Virus record (IMG/VR): IMGVR_UViG_3300025898_000001
Span: 1-56,894 of that record
Source of the DNA: a virus
DNA: 56,894 bases
Direction: 5' to 3' (one strand)
A model generated the notes under the pieces. That model was not told where the DNA came from and ran no database searches. It saw only the letters and a program-made list of their open reading frames with translations. Made by a program: the position numbers and the translations under genes. Shown one piece after another: positions 37,952-47,244 of the stretch. Each line of letters starts with the position of its first letter. The first letter of the stretch is position 1.

Positions 37952-38746
37952 TCAGCGACTGACCGGGCGTTCCCAGGTCGCTCGCCAGGTGTTGGGTCCG
38001 ACCTCGCCGTCGAAGGATAGGTACCATCCGTGGGTCGTCGAGTCCTGCTGGAACGCGCCACACACCTTCGCCGACTCTGAACCGTAGAGACCATCGACCT
38101 TGATGGCCCAGCCACGCCCCTGCATGCGGCGCTGCCACGTCTTGACGTTCGCGTCGAATCGAGGCTCGATCCCGGAAGTGTAGAGCAGAACGTACCCCGG
38201 GTAGTGCGGGTAGTTCTGCTGAGGCTTGGGCAGCGGCACGGGCTGCACCCCGAGGATCTGCTTGGCCCGATCGACGATCTGCTGCCGTTGGGCGAGAATC
38301 GGCGCGCCGGGGCAGTCGGGGTGGTTCCCACCGGCGACCCCCAGTTCACCGTGGCCGATGACGCCCTGCCCATTGGGATCGTTGGTGACCTGCAGCAGTG
38401 TGCCGTGCGTCGTGTGGGCCCAGGCGAGCAGCTGCGCGGCGTTCTCCAGCTGAGTAGCGGTCAGGGAGTCGCCGGACTGGCCCTCATTCTCCACACTGAT
38501 GCCGACCGAGTTATAGCTGGCCTCGGCCCAGGCCCGATCGGCGGTGTCCACCCACTGGTCGAGAGACCCCGTCTTGGGGTTGCCGAAGTGGGCGCTGACC
38601 TCGCTCGCCGGGTTGTGGACCCAGGCGTCAGTCCCGCTCTCCGTCCCCTCCTGAACGTGAAGGACGAACAGCCGGTGACTGGTCATCCCACCCGGTGCCA
38701 TGTTTGGCACTGGGCCCCTCCAGTGAGCCTGCCCGAATCGCGGCAT
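37952..38746 (-). CDS. Endolysin: N-acetylmuramoyl-L-alanine amidase
   Basis: A 264-residue lysin. Residues 1-165 are an amidase_2-like domain: LFVLHVQEG (first zinc His), YNSVGISVENEGQ, VIGHGELG and NHPDCPGAP (second His and Cys/Asp). After a Pro-rich linker, residues 190-264 are a peptidoglycan-binding domain (VKTWQRRMQGRG, VDGLYGSESAKVCGAFQQD, DGEVGPNTW). It cleaves the link between MurNAc and the stem peptide and must be released by a holin. ATG 38746 follows GGAGCGAG. No signal peptide and no lysin B nearby. Confidence 0.9.
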   Translation of the reverse strand: MPRFGQAHWRGPVPNMAPGGMTSHRLFVLHVQEGTESGTDAWVHNPASEVSAHFGNPKTGSLDQWVDTADRAWAEASYNSVGISVENEGQSGDSLTATQLENAAQLLAWAHTTHGTLLQVTNDPNGQGVIGHGELGVAGGNHPDCPGAPILAQRQQIVDRAKQILGVQPVPLPKPQQNYPHYPGYVLLYTSGIEPRFDANVKTWQRRMQGRGWAIKVDGLYGSESAKVCGAFQQDSTTHGWYLSFDGEVGPNTWRATWERPVSR

Positions 38747-39080
38747 CTCGCTCCTCCTGCTCTTGGTGTCGTCGCTCTCGTGTGAATTGAATCCAGATGA
38801 TCGCCCCTATCCGCCAGACGATGATAGCTTCCACCAACCACACGGTGAATATGTCGTACCAGGCGAAGAAAGGGTTGTTGAGATTAAGATGAAACCACAG
38901 ACGTAGACATGTGGGCAGATCAATCAGCCCCAGTCCGATGTCCATAGAGACGAACATCTTGGCCCAGATGTTGAACCAGTTCTTGTTGAGCGCGTAGTAG
39001 GTGATGAGTAGCACGTTTGAACTGATCAGTATAGCCTGGGCACCGCTCTGTACAGCGTCAAGCTGTGCCACCGTTACCAT
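38628..39080 (-). CDS. Putative holin (multi-span membrane protein)
   Basis: A 150-residue protein with about three transmembrane segments (AILISSNVLLITYYAL, FVSMDIGLGLIDLPTCLRLW, DIFTVWLVEAIIVWRIGAII) and a charged, hydrophilic C-terminal tail, the layout of class I holins. It overlaps the endolysin gene by 119 bp in another frame, which is unusually long. ATG 39080 follows AAGGAGG. Holin role is inferred from topology and position. Confidence 0.68.
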   Translation of the reverse strand: MVTVAQLDAVQSGAQAILISSNVLLITYYALNKNWFNIWAKMFVSMDIGLGLIDLPTCLRLWFHLNLNNPFFAWYDIFTVWLVEAIIVWRIGAIIWIQFTRERRHQEQEERDAAIRAGSLEGPSAKHGTGWDDQSPAVRPSRSGGDGERD

Positions 39081-39318
39081 GAGGATGAGGCCTCCTTCTC
39101 TCAGCGAGCTGGTCCATCAGCTCGGCGAAACCATTCTCGGCCCTGATCGCACGAGCCTTATCGCCGATCCGGCGGCTCTCATAGACCAGTCGGTCCAACA
39201 TCTGAGCCTCCTCCCTAACCTGCGCCTGCTCAGCTTGGGCCACCTGCATCCCCGTGGTGTCCTGCCTTCTTGATCTCCGAGTCGAATGCATCATCTTAAT
39301 GAGCCGTAGTAGATGCAT
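39058..39318 (-). CDS. Hypothetical helical protein of lysis cassette
   Basis: An 86-residue basic, helical protein. A short amphipathic N terminus (MHLLRLIKMMHSTRRSRRQD) precedes a coiled-coil-like AEQAQVREEAQMLDRLVYES and RAIRAENGFAELMDQLAERR. Start uncertain: GTG 39333, ATG 39324 or ATG 39318 are in frame. It overlaps genes on both sides. Could regulate lysis or be a minor tail component. Confidence 0.55.
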   Translation of the reverse strand: MHLLRLIKMMHSTRRSRRQDTTGMQVAQAEQAQVREEAQMLDRLVYESRRIGDKARAIRAENGFAELMDQLAERRRPHPHGNGGTA

Positions 39319-39592
39319 CAGCATCTCCCTCACCGGCCACCGAAGTCATAGCCTCTAAAGCCTTGACGTTGGTGTCTCCGACATCGACGAATTGACTCAG
39401 GGTGTGGAGCGCTTGTCGACTAATCTCCCCCCGTTCCTGGGCTATCCCTTTCCACATAGCGATCTCTTCATCCTTAGACTTCAGGAGTCGATTGACCGTT
39501 CTGCCCGGGAGTAGAATGCCCGTCACGACCAAGATAACTATCAGGGCTAGAACTCCAACTACGGTCACTGGAGCCGTCATGATAGTTTCCAA
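39296..39592 (-). CDS. Single-span membrane protein, holin/antiholin candidate
   Basis: A 98-residue protein with one N-terminal transmembrane segment (TVVGVLALIVILVVTGILLP) followed by a charged helical domain. Start is TTG 39592 placed 8 nt after AAGGAG; the in-frame ATG 39580 would leave the ribosome site too far. One-span proteins like this often pair with a multi-span holin in actinophage lysis cassettes. Confidence 0.65.
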   Translation of the reverse strand: METIMTAPVTVVGVLALIVILVVTGILLPGRTVNRLLKSKDEEIAMWKGIAQERGEISRQALHTLSQFVDVGDTNVKALEAMTSVAGEGDADASTTAH

Positions 39593-39610
39593 CGGGCGCT
39601 CTCCTTCGTG

Positions 39611-39919
39611 TCAGTGATCCCCTTCGGACTCCTCGTCCGACTCCCCCTCGGCCGCTACGTCCTCCAGACCGCCGTTCTTGAGCTCCTCGATCTCGGCCCG
39701 AATCCCTTGAAGTTGCTGATCGACATCGGCCTTCTCCTGTTCGAGCCCCTGCACTCGAAGGAAAAGCGACTGACGCTGGGCGAGCAACGTGTCCACACCC
39801 GCCTCGGCCTGAGCGAGTCGGTAGTAGGTGTCGCCCAACTCCTTGCGAAACCACTCGACCAACTGGCTGTGGTCGATCTGGACGCCGGTCGGCGGGCCGC
39901 TCTGATTGACTTCGTCCAT
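39611..39919 (-). CDS. Coiled-coil protein downstream of tail genes
   Basis: A 102-residue acidic protein with a continuous heptad-like helix (about residues 28-80: RLAQAEAGVDTLLAQRQSLF, LEQEKADVDQQLQGIRAEIE) and an acidic tail. No transmembrane segment. It lies between the tail-tip protein and the lysis cassette; it could be a minor tail chaperone. No family recognised. Confidence 0.62.
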   Translation of the reverse strand: MDEVNQSGPPTGVQIDHSQLVEWFRKELGDTYYRLAQAEAGVDTLLAQRQSLFLRVQGLEQEKADVDQQLQGIRAEIEELKNGGLEDVAAEGESDEESEGDH

Positions 39920-39958
39920 AGGTCCTCATAACGTCGGAGATCTTACCTCGTGATGATA

Positions 39959-42900
39959 TCATCCCCAGATGATTCCCCACACATCGACCGTTCCCGTGTA
40001 GGCGGCGCCAGCGGCGGTGAAGGCGTTCAGAGTTATAGTCATGTTGCCTCCGGAGTTCACCGCGGATATCATCTTGATCTGGCTCGCTCCACCAGATCCG
40101 CAGTTGAACACCCCCCCGATGGGAGTCCAGGGTAGACCATTGTTGACGAGTGTCCCACTCCCTGAGCTGAAAGACAGATTGGTGACATGGATGAAGTCCA
40201 CCAACTTCATCTTGCCATCAACCCCCCACTGACCGGGGGACATCAGGACGTTGCCGCCAACATAGTTGGTGCCGTCGCCCGGTGTGGAGCCGCTTAGCGC
40301 TCCTGCGCCCCAGCTGAGGGGGTATCGCTCTATAGAGGTGTTTGGATCAAAGTATGTGAGACTCCCATTGGCAGTAGCTGGACTACCATTAACCCCGCTT
40401 GTCAACACCGCTCTGACATAGCTACCATCAGTCTCAGTAGCCGACTTAAGAACTAACCCCTCATAGATGATTCCCCCGGGAAAGGTCAGATAGTTCGCAT
40501 AAATCTGACTGGGTGTCACCGGAGGTGAAGCGCTGTTCGCGGTGAGTTTAATGACCGGACTCTTAGTTGAACCTGGGGCGTGATCGATGATGATGCTGGC
40601 TGCGCCGGGGTTGGTATACAGCTTCAAGCCGTCCACACCGAGAGAGGAGATCAATGCGCCAGTGTTGTCGTAGGTGTAGACCGTGTCTGTGCCGCCATCG
40701 ACTAGAACTCTACCCCCTGAGAGCGCAGTCTGCATCGTGCCGGCGAGGACGATCCCTGCGTTGATCGTGCCCGCGGTGATCTTGTTGGCCGACAGAGAGT
40801 TGATCTTAGCGTCGGTGATCGCCGCGTCAGCCACCAGCAGGGTGTCCATCTGCATGCGAAGCTCGATGTTGTCGAACCACACATGCCCCGCGGTGTGGGC
40901 GGTGCTGGTCAGGACGACATTGGCGCTGACAGTCCCACCTGGCGCAGTGGCCGGCGTGTCTGACACCCTCGGGCGCCAGGTGTTGTCGTTGGTGCTCGAC
41001 ATAGACCAGTTCGTGACGAGATCATTATGCTGGATGATCGCGCCGGTGTTGTCGATGAAGTCTAGTCCCAGCGCGACAAACATTGTCGAGGTCGTCGAGG
41101 AGTCCATCTTCACGTCTACGGCGCCCATGAAGACCTGGCCGACCTTGACATTGTTGATACTGCCGATGGTCACCTTCTCAGTGCCCACCGCGAAGCCCGT
41201 GTGTATCGCAGACCATGTGCCCGACGACGAGGTCGTGTTGTCGAGTCCAAAGTGGCTGCCGCCGAACTGAGAGTTTCTAACAGCCTGCCAACTCGCGTCC
41301 TCGAAGGAACCATTGTCGATCAGGTTGCCCACGTCAGAGAAGGAGACGTTGCTCAGGCCCACCTGATTAGTGCCGAGGTCTGTGTACACCACCTGCAACA
41401 GAGTCGCGGTGCTCGCTGTGGAGGCGGCGCTCAGATTTCCAGACTGATCGACCGCGATGAGTTTCACCCAGTACTGGGTGTTGTAGGTCAACAGAGAGCC
41501 GGGCACCTGGAAGGACTGACCGACACGAACACTGCCGTACAGATTGCTGGCGGATGGAGTGAAGGCTGATCCGCTGCTCGACACATAGATGTTGACATGG
41601 TCAAAGTCTGGGGGCATCGGCGCGGCTGTGGAGTCCAATCCGTCCCATGTCACAGCCAGCTGGCCTAGCCTCGACGCTACGCTCGGTGTGGATGGCTGAT
41701 TAGGCGCGGTCGTGTCAGAGGTCATCGTCGCGACGACGGAGGAGGACCATCCGCTGTTGTTGCCTTGCGTGTCGATCGCGGATACCTGGAAGTCATATTG
41801 GAGACCTGGTAAGAATGGGGACAGCGTGAGCGAGGTGGTGCCTGCGACCACCAGCTTCTGGGCCTCCCAGGTTCCAGCTCCATGTATCGAGTGCCTAACC
41901 GCATAGCTAGCGAGGCTATTCTCAGGGTCGCTATTGGTGTTCTGGGTGACAGGACTCCAGCCTATGCTCGCCTGGGCGAAGGTGTGGCCCTGATTATCCT
42001 GATACACCGAGCTGCCTACGATCAGGCCGGTTGGCACTTTGGGTGGATACTTGATCGCGGGGACTGGTGTGGGGTCGCTCTTGCCCTGGACTATCACCCC
42101 GTTCTGCAGGGCGTTGAGCTTGCCGTTGATACGGGCGATCTTCTCTTGAAAGATGTTGTCGAGGGCGACAGTGCCGCTCATAGCACCGTCGCTGGCGACA
42201 CTGATAGTCCACTGTATGACACGTTGACGCTTCAGCGTGCTGTCGCCGATGTCGACATACAGCCAGTCGCCCACATCGAAACTATCGATGGGTAGAGGAC
42301 ATTTTGGATCGGCGAAGTTAAGCTGCAGGGTTCTTGCCTTCACCTCATCAGACACGGTCTGAAGTAGCGAGGTGCCGACCGCGCTCAGGGTGCCAGTGTC
42401 CTCCACACCGCTCTGAGAGTAGCCCACCTCTCGGCGGCCTCGTGTGGAGATGCTGGGCGAGTTTTGAACTTCGACATAGACATTGTTGTTGCCGGCGACC
42501 AACGCCACATTGGCTAGACCTAAAGTGCTGTTCTGGGCCTGTGACTGGGTGAGGTCTCTGCCTCGTCGAAGAATTGTCGGGGGTTCAACAGCGGTGTGGT
42601 CGACCCCCTCGGTCTGGTACCGATAAGCGTCTAGTCGGTAACCAACCATCTTCAGGTCGCACAGAGCGTACTGCACCATCGTCTGGAAGCACACTAGATA
42701 GGTGGTCTGCGCGTTGAAGCTGATGGTGACATTGTCCCACAACTGGCCGTTGGAGTCGCGGGTGGCGGTGAAGGACCAAGTTATGCCAGCGAGACCCCCT
42801 CTCGCCTGGGCCTTCTGTATCAGGTCGATAAGCACCTGGCCTGTGGGCACTCCGCTGTAGGCCTGCGTCGCAGGCGACGAGGAGGTCGGCCATCCCGACG

Positions 42901-43225
42901 GATAGATGATGGCGCGATCGAAGTGGGAGAAGGACATCCGCGAGTTGAAGCGTCGGACGTCGCCCTCCTCTGCCAGCGAGGCGTCGTCGCCCTGATTCTG
43001 TTCGAGGGTTGATCTCAGGGACTGCACCTCTGCGCCCTGGTAAAACACATAAAGGTCTCTGTCGTTCTGAATCTGTGAGTAGTTAACCCCGTTCTTGGGA
43101 TAGCCGAACTGCACAGTCCCCACATCGGACAGCATGGGCGCGATGGTGAAGGTCTCTACATCCGGCAGCACTATGTCCGGCAGACCGGTCGCGGGATTCA
43201 GTATGCGAAACTCGAACAGATTCAT
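39959..43225 (-). CDS. Tail-tip protein (Gp37-like) with fibronectin III domains
   Basis: A 1,088-residue minor tail protein. The first 370 residues, beginning MNLFEFRILNPATGLPDIVL, look like the Gp37-like tail hub of actinophages (ReqiPepy6 type). Two fibronectin type III domains follow (about 390-500, with GLQYDFQVSAIDTQGNNSGW, and 505-610, with TQYWVKLIAVDQSGNLSAAS). A jelly-roll-like carbohydrate-binding segment (about 640-790) and a collagen-free C-terminal fibre region complete it. FN3 domains usually help reversible attachment to the cell surface. Confidence 0.85.
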   Translation of the reverse strand: MNLFEFRILNPATGLPDIVLPDVETFTIAPMLSDVGTVQFGYPKNGVNYSQIQNDRDLYVFYQGAEVQSLRSTLEQNQGDDASLAEEGDVRRFNSRMSFSHFDRAIIYPSGWPTSSSPATQAYSGVPTGQVLIDLIQKAQARGGLAGITWSFTATRDSNGQLWDNVTISFNAQTTYLVCFQTMVQYALCDLKMVGYRLDAYRYQTEGVDHTAVEPPTILRRGRDLTQSQAQNSTLGLANVALVAGNNNVYVEVQNSPSISTRGRREVGYSQSGVEDTGTLSAVGTSLLQTVSDEVKARTLQLNFADPKCPLPIDSFDVGDWLYVDIGDSTLKRQRVIQWTISVASDGAMSGTVALDNIFQEKIARINGKLNALQNGVIVQGKSDPTPVPAIKYPPKVPTGLIVGSSVYQDNQGHTFAQASIGWSPVTQNTNSDPENSLASYAVRHSIHGAGTWEAQKLVVAGTTSLTLSPFLPGLQYDFQVSAIDTQGNNSGWSSSVVATMTSDTTAPNQPSTPSVASRLGQLAVTWDGLDSTAAPMPPDFDHVNIYVSSSGSAFTPSASNLYGSVRVGQSFQVPGSLLTYNTQYWVKLIAVDQSGNLSAASTASTATLLQVVYTDLGTNQVGLSNVSFSDVGNLIDNGSFEDASWQAVRNSQFGGSHFGLDNTTSSSGTWSAIHTGFAVGTEKVTIGSINNVKVGQVFMGAVDVKMDSSTTSTMFVALGLDFIDNTGAIIQHNDLVTNWSMSSTNDNTWRPRVSDTPATAPGGTVSANVVLTSTAHTAGHVWFDNIELRMQMDTLLVADAAITDAKINSLSANKITAGTINAGIVLAGTMQTALSGGRVLVDGGTDTVYTYDNTGALISSLGVDGLKLYTNPGAASIIIDHAPGSTKSPVIKLTANSASPPVTPSQIYANYLTFPGGIIYEGLVLKSATETDGSYVRAVLTSGVNGSPATANGSLTYFDPNTSIERYPLSWGAGALSGSTPGDGTNYVGGNVLMSPGQWGVDGKMKLVDFIHVTNLSFSSGSGTLVNNGLPWTPIGGVFNCGSGGASQIKMISAVNSGGNMTITLNAFTAAGAAYTGTVDVWGIIWG

Positions 43226-43226
43226 A

Positions 43227-44111
43227 TCACACCGTCACATACTTGCGGCGACCCGAGACCACTAGCTGGGTGTGGGAGTCCATCCCAGTAGCCGACCAGG
43301 CGATCTGTGGAGCGGTGTTGAGCGGTCCGGGTTGAAGCGACATGAAGGACGCTGAACCCATATGCACCAAGTTAGCAGTCGAGGGCGTGAAGCCGGTGCT
43401 GCCGGTCACAGACCACACGCTAGAATCCACGATCAGACTCTTCAGCGTGGGCACCGCTCCGGTGTACTGCATCCAGGTATCGACCTCAAGCGCCGCACTA
43501 TTCTCTAGCGCCTGCACCTTAGGGTTGGTCGCCGCGCCGCTGATGGTCCACACCAGATCCTCCATGGGCGCTGTCGCGCCGATGAATGGGGCCAGCGTGA
43601 GCGTCTGATTGCTCGACAGTATGGGCGACGTGTAGGTGACTGGATTCAGATCCTGCCAGAACGCGGCCGGAATCGTGATGGCCACATTGAACAACGCCAT
43701 GGGCTGCACCGACTTGGACTGTGGATCGATCGCGGCCAGCACCTCGCCGAAGCACTGACGGATGGTGCCGTCGGGCAGGGTCTGTCGTATATCCAGCAGT
43801 CCAGACTTTCTGGTGAAGGTTTGCATCAGAATGTCGAGGTTGTTCTGGAAGATGCGACGACTGAGGCCGTTGGAGTTGTCTGGCACAGAGCCGTCTTCGT
43901 TGGCGCCTCTGACCCACATAGACATCGTAAAGACGCCCTGCTGGAACTTCTTCGATCGCACACGCACAGTGCCATGCCTGCCGGCGAGCTCGACGTTCTT
44001 AGTTCTCACGTCCGGCGTCGTGTATCGACCGGTTCGTGTGGAGATGTTGTAGGCTAGGGTGTTCAACACGAGACCATCGACAGTGACCGTCTCGGCGGTT
44101 GTTACTGTCAT
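43227..44111 (-). CDS. Distal tail protein (Dit-like)
   Basis: A 294-residue beta-rich protein. N-terminal strands, RHGTVRVRSKKFQQGVFTMS and NGLSRRIFQNNLDILMQTFT are typical of Dit/HK97-type tail-tip ring proteins, and the C-terminal domain (DLVWTISGAATNPKVQALEN) resembles a galectin-like insertion. It joins the tail tube to the hub and starts directly at the tape measure stop (1-bp overlap at 44111). Confidence 0.8.
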   Translation of the reverse strand: MTVTTAETVTVDGLVLNTLAYNISTRTGRYTTPDVRTKNVELAGRHGTVRVRSKKFQQGVFTMSMWVRGANEDGSVPDNSNGLSRRIFQNNLDILMQTFTRKSGLLDIRQTLPDGTIRQCFGEVLAAIDPQSKSVQPMALFNVAITIPAAFWQDLNPVTYTSPILSSNQTLTLAPFIGATAPMEDLVWTISGAATNPKVQALENSAALEVDTWMQYTGAVPTLKSLIVDSSVWSVTGSTGFTPSTANLVHMGSASFMSLQPGPLNTAPQIAWSATGMDSHTQLVVSGRRKYVTV

Positions 44112-46927
44112 CAGAAAGCCCCCATCGCGGCTAGAGTGCTAAGCTTCTGGGTCGTGGAGGTGGCGCTATCCTCCGCCACTGGATTGTAGACGTTGACCTC
44201 AAGAACCTTGGTCGGACCCGACTGCTCTCCCTGTCCATAACCTTGCGCTGAAGCTCCAGCCTGACTGGACAGATAGTAGCCCGGGTTGCTGGGTCCGAGC
44301 ATCGACCTCAGCGCGCCTTGCATCATCGTCTGACCATTGAGCGACGTGGCTAGCACCGCGCTGTAGCTAGAGGCGACTGTGGCCGGGTTCAAGTCCATCA
44401 TCTGTTGACCCAGGCCATTGATCTTCTTGACGTAGTTACCTATCTTGTCTGTCTGAGTCATCATGTGGTCGGTGATGTTGGTCATCGCGACCTCGATGTA
44501 CGAGGGCGAGTGGATGCCCAGTCCGTGCTTGAATCCGTCCCATAGGCCCTTGGCGAAGTTGACCGCCGCGTCGAAGGCGCTACCGACCATATTCTCGAAG
44601 GTCTGGATAGCGTTGTTGAGAGTCTGCCATACCAGGCCCGGAAGCTGATTGAGGAAGTTGAGAATCCCGTTGACGAAGTTCAAGCCGATGGTGCCGGCCC
44701 AGTTTACTGCGTTGTTACCCCAGTTGATGATGTTGTTAATGACTTGATTAAGCCAGTTACCGATTCTACCGGGCAGCGCTGAGAAGAAGTTGGCTACAGA
44801 CTGACCGAAGTTGCCTAGCCATCTGACCACCGAGATAACTACATTGTTCTCGAAGTTCGCGATGCTCGCAGCGGTCGAGACCAACCAGTTCCATACCCGA
44901 CCGGGCAGCTTCTCGAAGAAGTCGGCTATCTTCAGATCTACCTGGGTGACCCAATTGATGATATTGGTGATAGTGGTCTGGGTCCAGTTGCTGATGCTCG
45001 TCGCAGCCTGGGTCAGCCAGTTAGCCAACCTGCCGGGCAGCTTCACGAAGAAGTCGCCCACATCCTCGCCGACTTGGATGAGCCAGTCGACGAAGGCCTT
45101 GGCTGCCTCCGCCTGCCACCTGATCAAGGTGCCGAGGGCGTAACCCAGCCAGTATCCCAGTTTATAGGGTAGATTCTGGAAGAAGTTGCCGACCGACTGA
45201 GCGACCTGACCGACCCATCGTTCAACTCTCCCTGGCAGCTCTTGGAAGAAGCTGACCACTGAGTTGTAGGCGCCAGTGACGCCGTTCTTGATATCTTCGC
45301 CTATGCGCTTGAAGAAGTCGACGACAGAGTTCCAGGCCCCTACTATGCCGTTGATCCCGTCGCTGAACCACTGCTTGATGTCGGCCCACACGTGCTCGAA
45401 GAACCGGGGCAGAGTCTCAAACCATCTGACAGTGGCCTCAAACGCGCCCTTGAGGTCCCGACCGACAGCGTTGAAGAAGTCCCTGACGGGCTTGACCTTC
45501 TCATAAAGCAGATAGAAGGCCACCCCGAGGGCGATGACTATGGCGATAATGATGCCGATTGGAGACGCTAGAATGGCGGCCCCGAGATCGATGATGCCTT
45601 CACCGACCGCCGCCAGAACACCCCACAAGAATCTGGCCGCCTGGGCGAGTCGACCGAAGGTCTCCCACAGTTTGACCGCGAAGCCGACTATCTTGATCAG
45701 TGCCGAAGCGGCGATGAGCAGCGCGGCCGCGATAGCCAAGGTGTGGATGATATTGGCTTGTGTGGCTGGCGAGAGATTCTCGAACCAGTGCACCAGACTG
45801 TTCAGACCCTGCACAACCTGACGCAGGAAGTCTTGCAGCGGCTGACCGGCCTGGATGGCCATAGTCTGTAGCGACGAGGTCAACTTCTTGACGTCGCCCT
45901 GCAAGTTGTCCATGCGCTTCGCGGCGACATCTGCGGCTGTTGTGCCGCTCATCGCCGCGTTCATGTCCTTGAAGCCCTTAGCGCCCTCGCGTGTCAGGAT
46001 GGCGGCGGCCGACAGCGCGCGGTTATTGAATATGGTCTTGATGGCGGCGAGCTGCTGCTCTTGGTTTAGACCACGCAGATGGTCCTGCAAGATCTGGAAT
46101 ATCTCAGCCAGACCCTTGGCCTTGCCGGTTGAGTCGAAGAACTGGTTGGCGCCATCCTTCGTGATGATGCCCAGCTTCTCAAGCTCAGCGGCCGCGGGCT
46201 TAGTAGTTCCCAGGATAGACACCATGATCTGGCGCAGACTGGTGCCCGCCATAGAACCCTTAAGACCGGCCTGTCCCAGTAGGTCTAGCGCGGTAGTGGT
46301 CTCGTCGAAGCCGATGCCCAACTGATGGGCTACACCCGAGACGTACTTCAGCGAGGTGGCTAGATCGGAGACGTCGACGATAGATGCATTGGCTGCGCCC
46401 GCGAGTCGGTCCGACACCTCGGCGGCCTGAGCGGCTGACAGGCCGTAGGCGTTGAGAACAGACACGACTGTGGTGACCGCGCTGTCGAGAGGGATCTGAG
46501 CGGCCTGGGCGAGATTGACCACCGCATCGGCCACACCACCAGTGATATCTTTAGCGCCCTCACCAGCCTTCGCCAGCTCGACGAACATGTTCGCGATGTC
46601 CTTGGTAGAGAACATCGTCGTCTGGTCGAGCTGCAGCGCTTTTTGACGCACCGCCTCCATCTGGGCGGTAGTGGACCCTGAGATCGCCTGGAAGTAGCTC
46701 ATCTGAGCGTTGAAGTCAGCGGCTTGCTTCGCAGCGTATCCCAGGGCCGTCGCTAGCCCGATACCCACAATCCCGACCGCGTTGCCGACAGTGTTCAAGG
46801 TTCCACTGATCTGGCGGAGCGCGTTGGTGGTGTCTCGGTTGGCCTTCTGCACGGCGACGTAGGCTGCCAGCGCCTGTGACACATCGATCTTGATCTGGCC
46901 GGACACAGTGCCGAGCAGATTGGCCAT
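44111..46927 (-). CDS. Tape measure protein
   Basis: A 938-residue protein. Residues 60-350 are a TP901-type tail tape measure domain (AADFNAQMSYFQAISGSTTA, DIANMFVELAKAGEGAKDIT). A hydrophobic stretch at about 400-480 holds two possible membrane-spanning helices for DNA entry. Residues 500-850 contain about six aromatic repeats of the form F-F-x-x-L-P-G-R-x-x-x-W-L separated by about 40 residues. By the usual 1.5 A per residue the tail should be about 140 nm long. Confidence 0.92.
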   Translation of the reverse strand: MANLLGTVSGQIKIDVSQALAAYVAVQKANRDTTNALRQISGTLNTVGNAVGIVGIGLATALGYAAKQAADFNAQMSYFQAISGSTTAQMEAVRQKALQLDQTTMFSTKDIANMFVELAKAGEGAKDITGGVADAVVNLAQAAQIPLDSAVTTVVSVLNAYGLSAAQAAEVSDRLAGAANASIVDVSDLATSLKYVSGVAHQLGIGFDETTTALDLLGQAGLKGSMAGTSLRQIMVSILGTTKPAAAELEKLGIITKDGANQFFDSTGKAKGLAEIFQILQDHLRGLNQEQQLAAIKTIFNNRALSAAAILTREGAKGFKDMNAAMSGTTAADVAAKRMDNLQGDVKKLTSSLQTMAIQAGQPLQDFLRQVVQGLNSLVHWFENLSPATQANIIHTLAIAAALLIAASALIKIVGFAVKLWETFGRLAQAARFLWGVLAAVGEGIIDLGAAILASPIGIIIAIVIALGVAFYLLYEKVKPVRDFFNAVGRDLKGAFEATVRWFETLPRFFEHVWADIKQWFSDGINGIVGAWNSVVDFFKRIGEDIKNGVTGAYNSVVSFFQELPGRVERWVGQVAQSVGNFFQNLPYKLGYWLGYALGTLIRWQAEAAKAFVDWLIQVGEDVGDFFVKLPGRLANWLTQAATSISNWTQTTITNIINWVTQVDLKIADFFEKLPGRVWNWLVSTAASIANFENNVVISVVRWLGNFGQSVANFFSALPGRIGNWLNQVINNIINWGNNAVNWAGTIGLNFVNGILNFLNQLPGLVWQTLNNAIQTFENMVGSAFDAAVNFAKGLWDGFKHGLGIHSPSYIEVAMTNITDHMMTQTDKIGNYVKKINGLGQQMMDLNPATVASSYSAVLATSLNGQTMMQGALRSMLGPSNPGYYLSSQAGASAQGYGQGEQSGPTKVLEVNVYNPVAEDSATSTTQKLSTLAAMGAF

Positions 46928-46941
46928 GTGAGCCTCCTCTT

Positions 46942-47244
46942 CTACTTAGCGAAGAGCAGCGCTGGATCAGCGAACTGACCAGCCTGGGGCTTTTTGTCGT
47001 TCTCGCCGAACCACTGATCGAGCACCCCCTGAGCCTTACGCTCAGTGTTCTTGCGCTCGCCCTTGTCGTCGTTCGGCGCTGTGGCGTCGTCGATCTCGTT
47101 GCTGATGGTCATGCCCAGGAAGTATACCGCCTCGTCGAGGCAGTAGGCTCTATACAGATCCTCGGGTCGCTGCGTTCTTCCGAGCCCCAGCAGATCGCTT
47201 GGTCGTACTCCCCACTGCTTTGCGTGGTTGTACAGCCCCCACAC
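46942..47244 (-). CDS. Tail assembly chaperone, frameshifted part (gpT-like)
   Basis: A 100-codon frame that has no ribosome site of its own. It lies +1 relative to the upstream chaperone frame and overlaps it by about 95 bp; read further upstream the frame continues as RFLRNLQAVW before its first GTG. WGLYNHAKQWGVRPSDLLGL and YCLDEAVYFLGMTISNEIDD have the look of G-T chaperone C-terminal extensions. A shift at UUU-C (47266-47263) would give a fused product of about 255 residues. Confidence 0.8.
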   Translation of the reverse strand: MWGLYNHAKQWGVRPSDLLGLGRTQRPEDLYRAYCLDEAVYFLGMTISNEIDDATAPNDDKGERKNTERKAQGVLDQWFGENDKKPQAGQFADPALLFAK

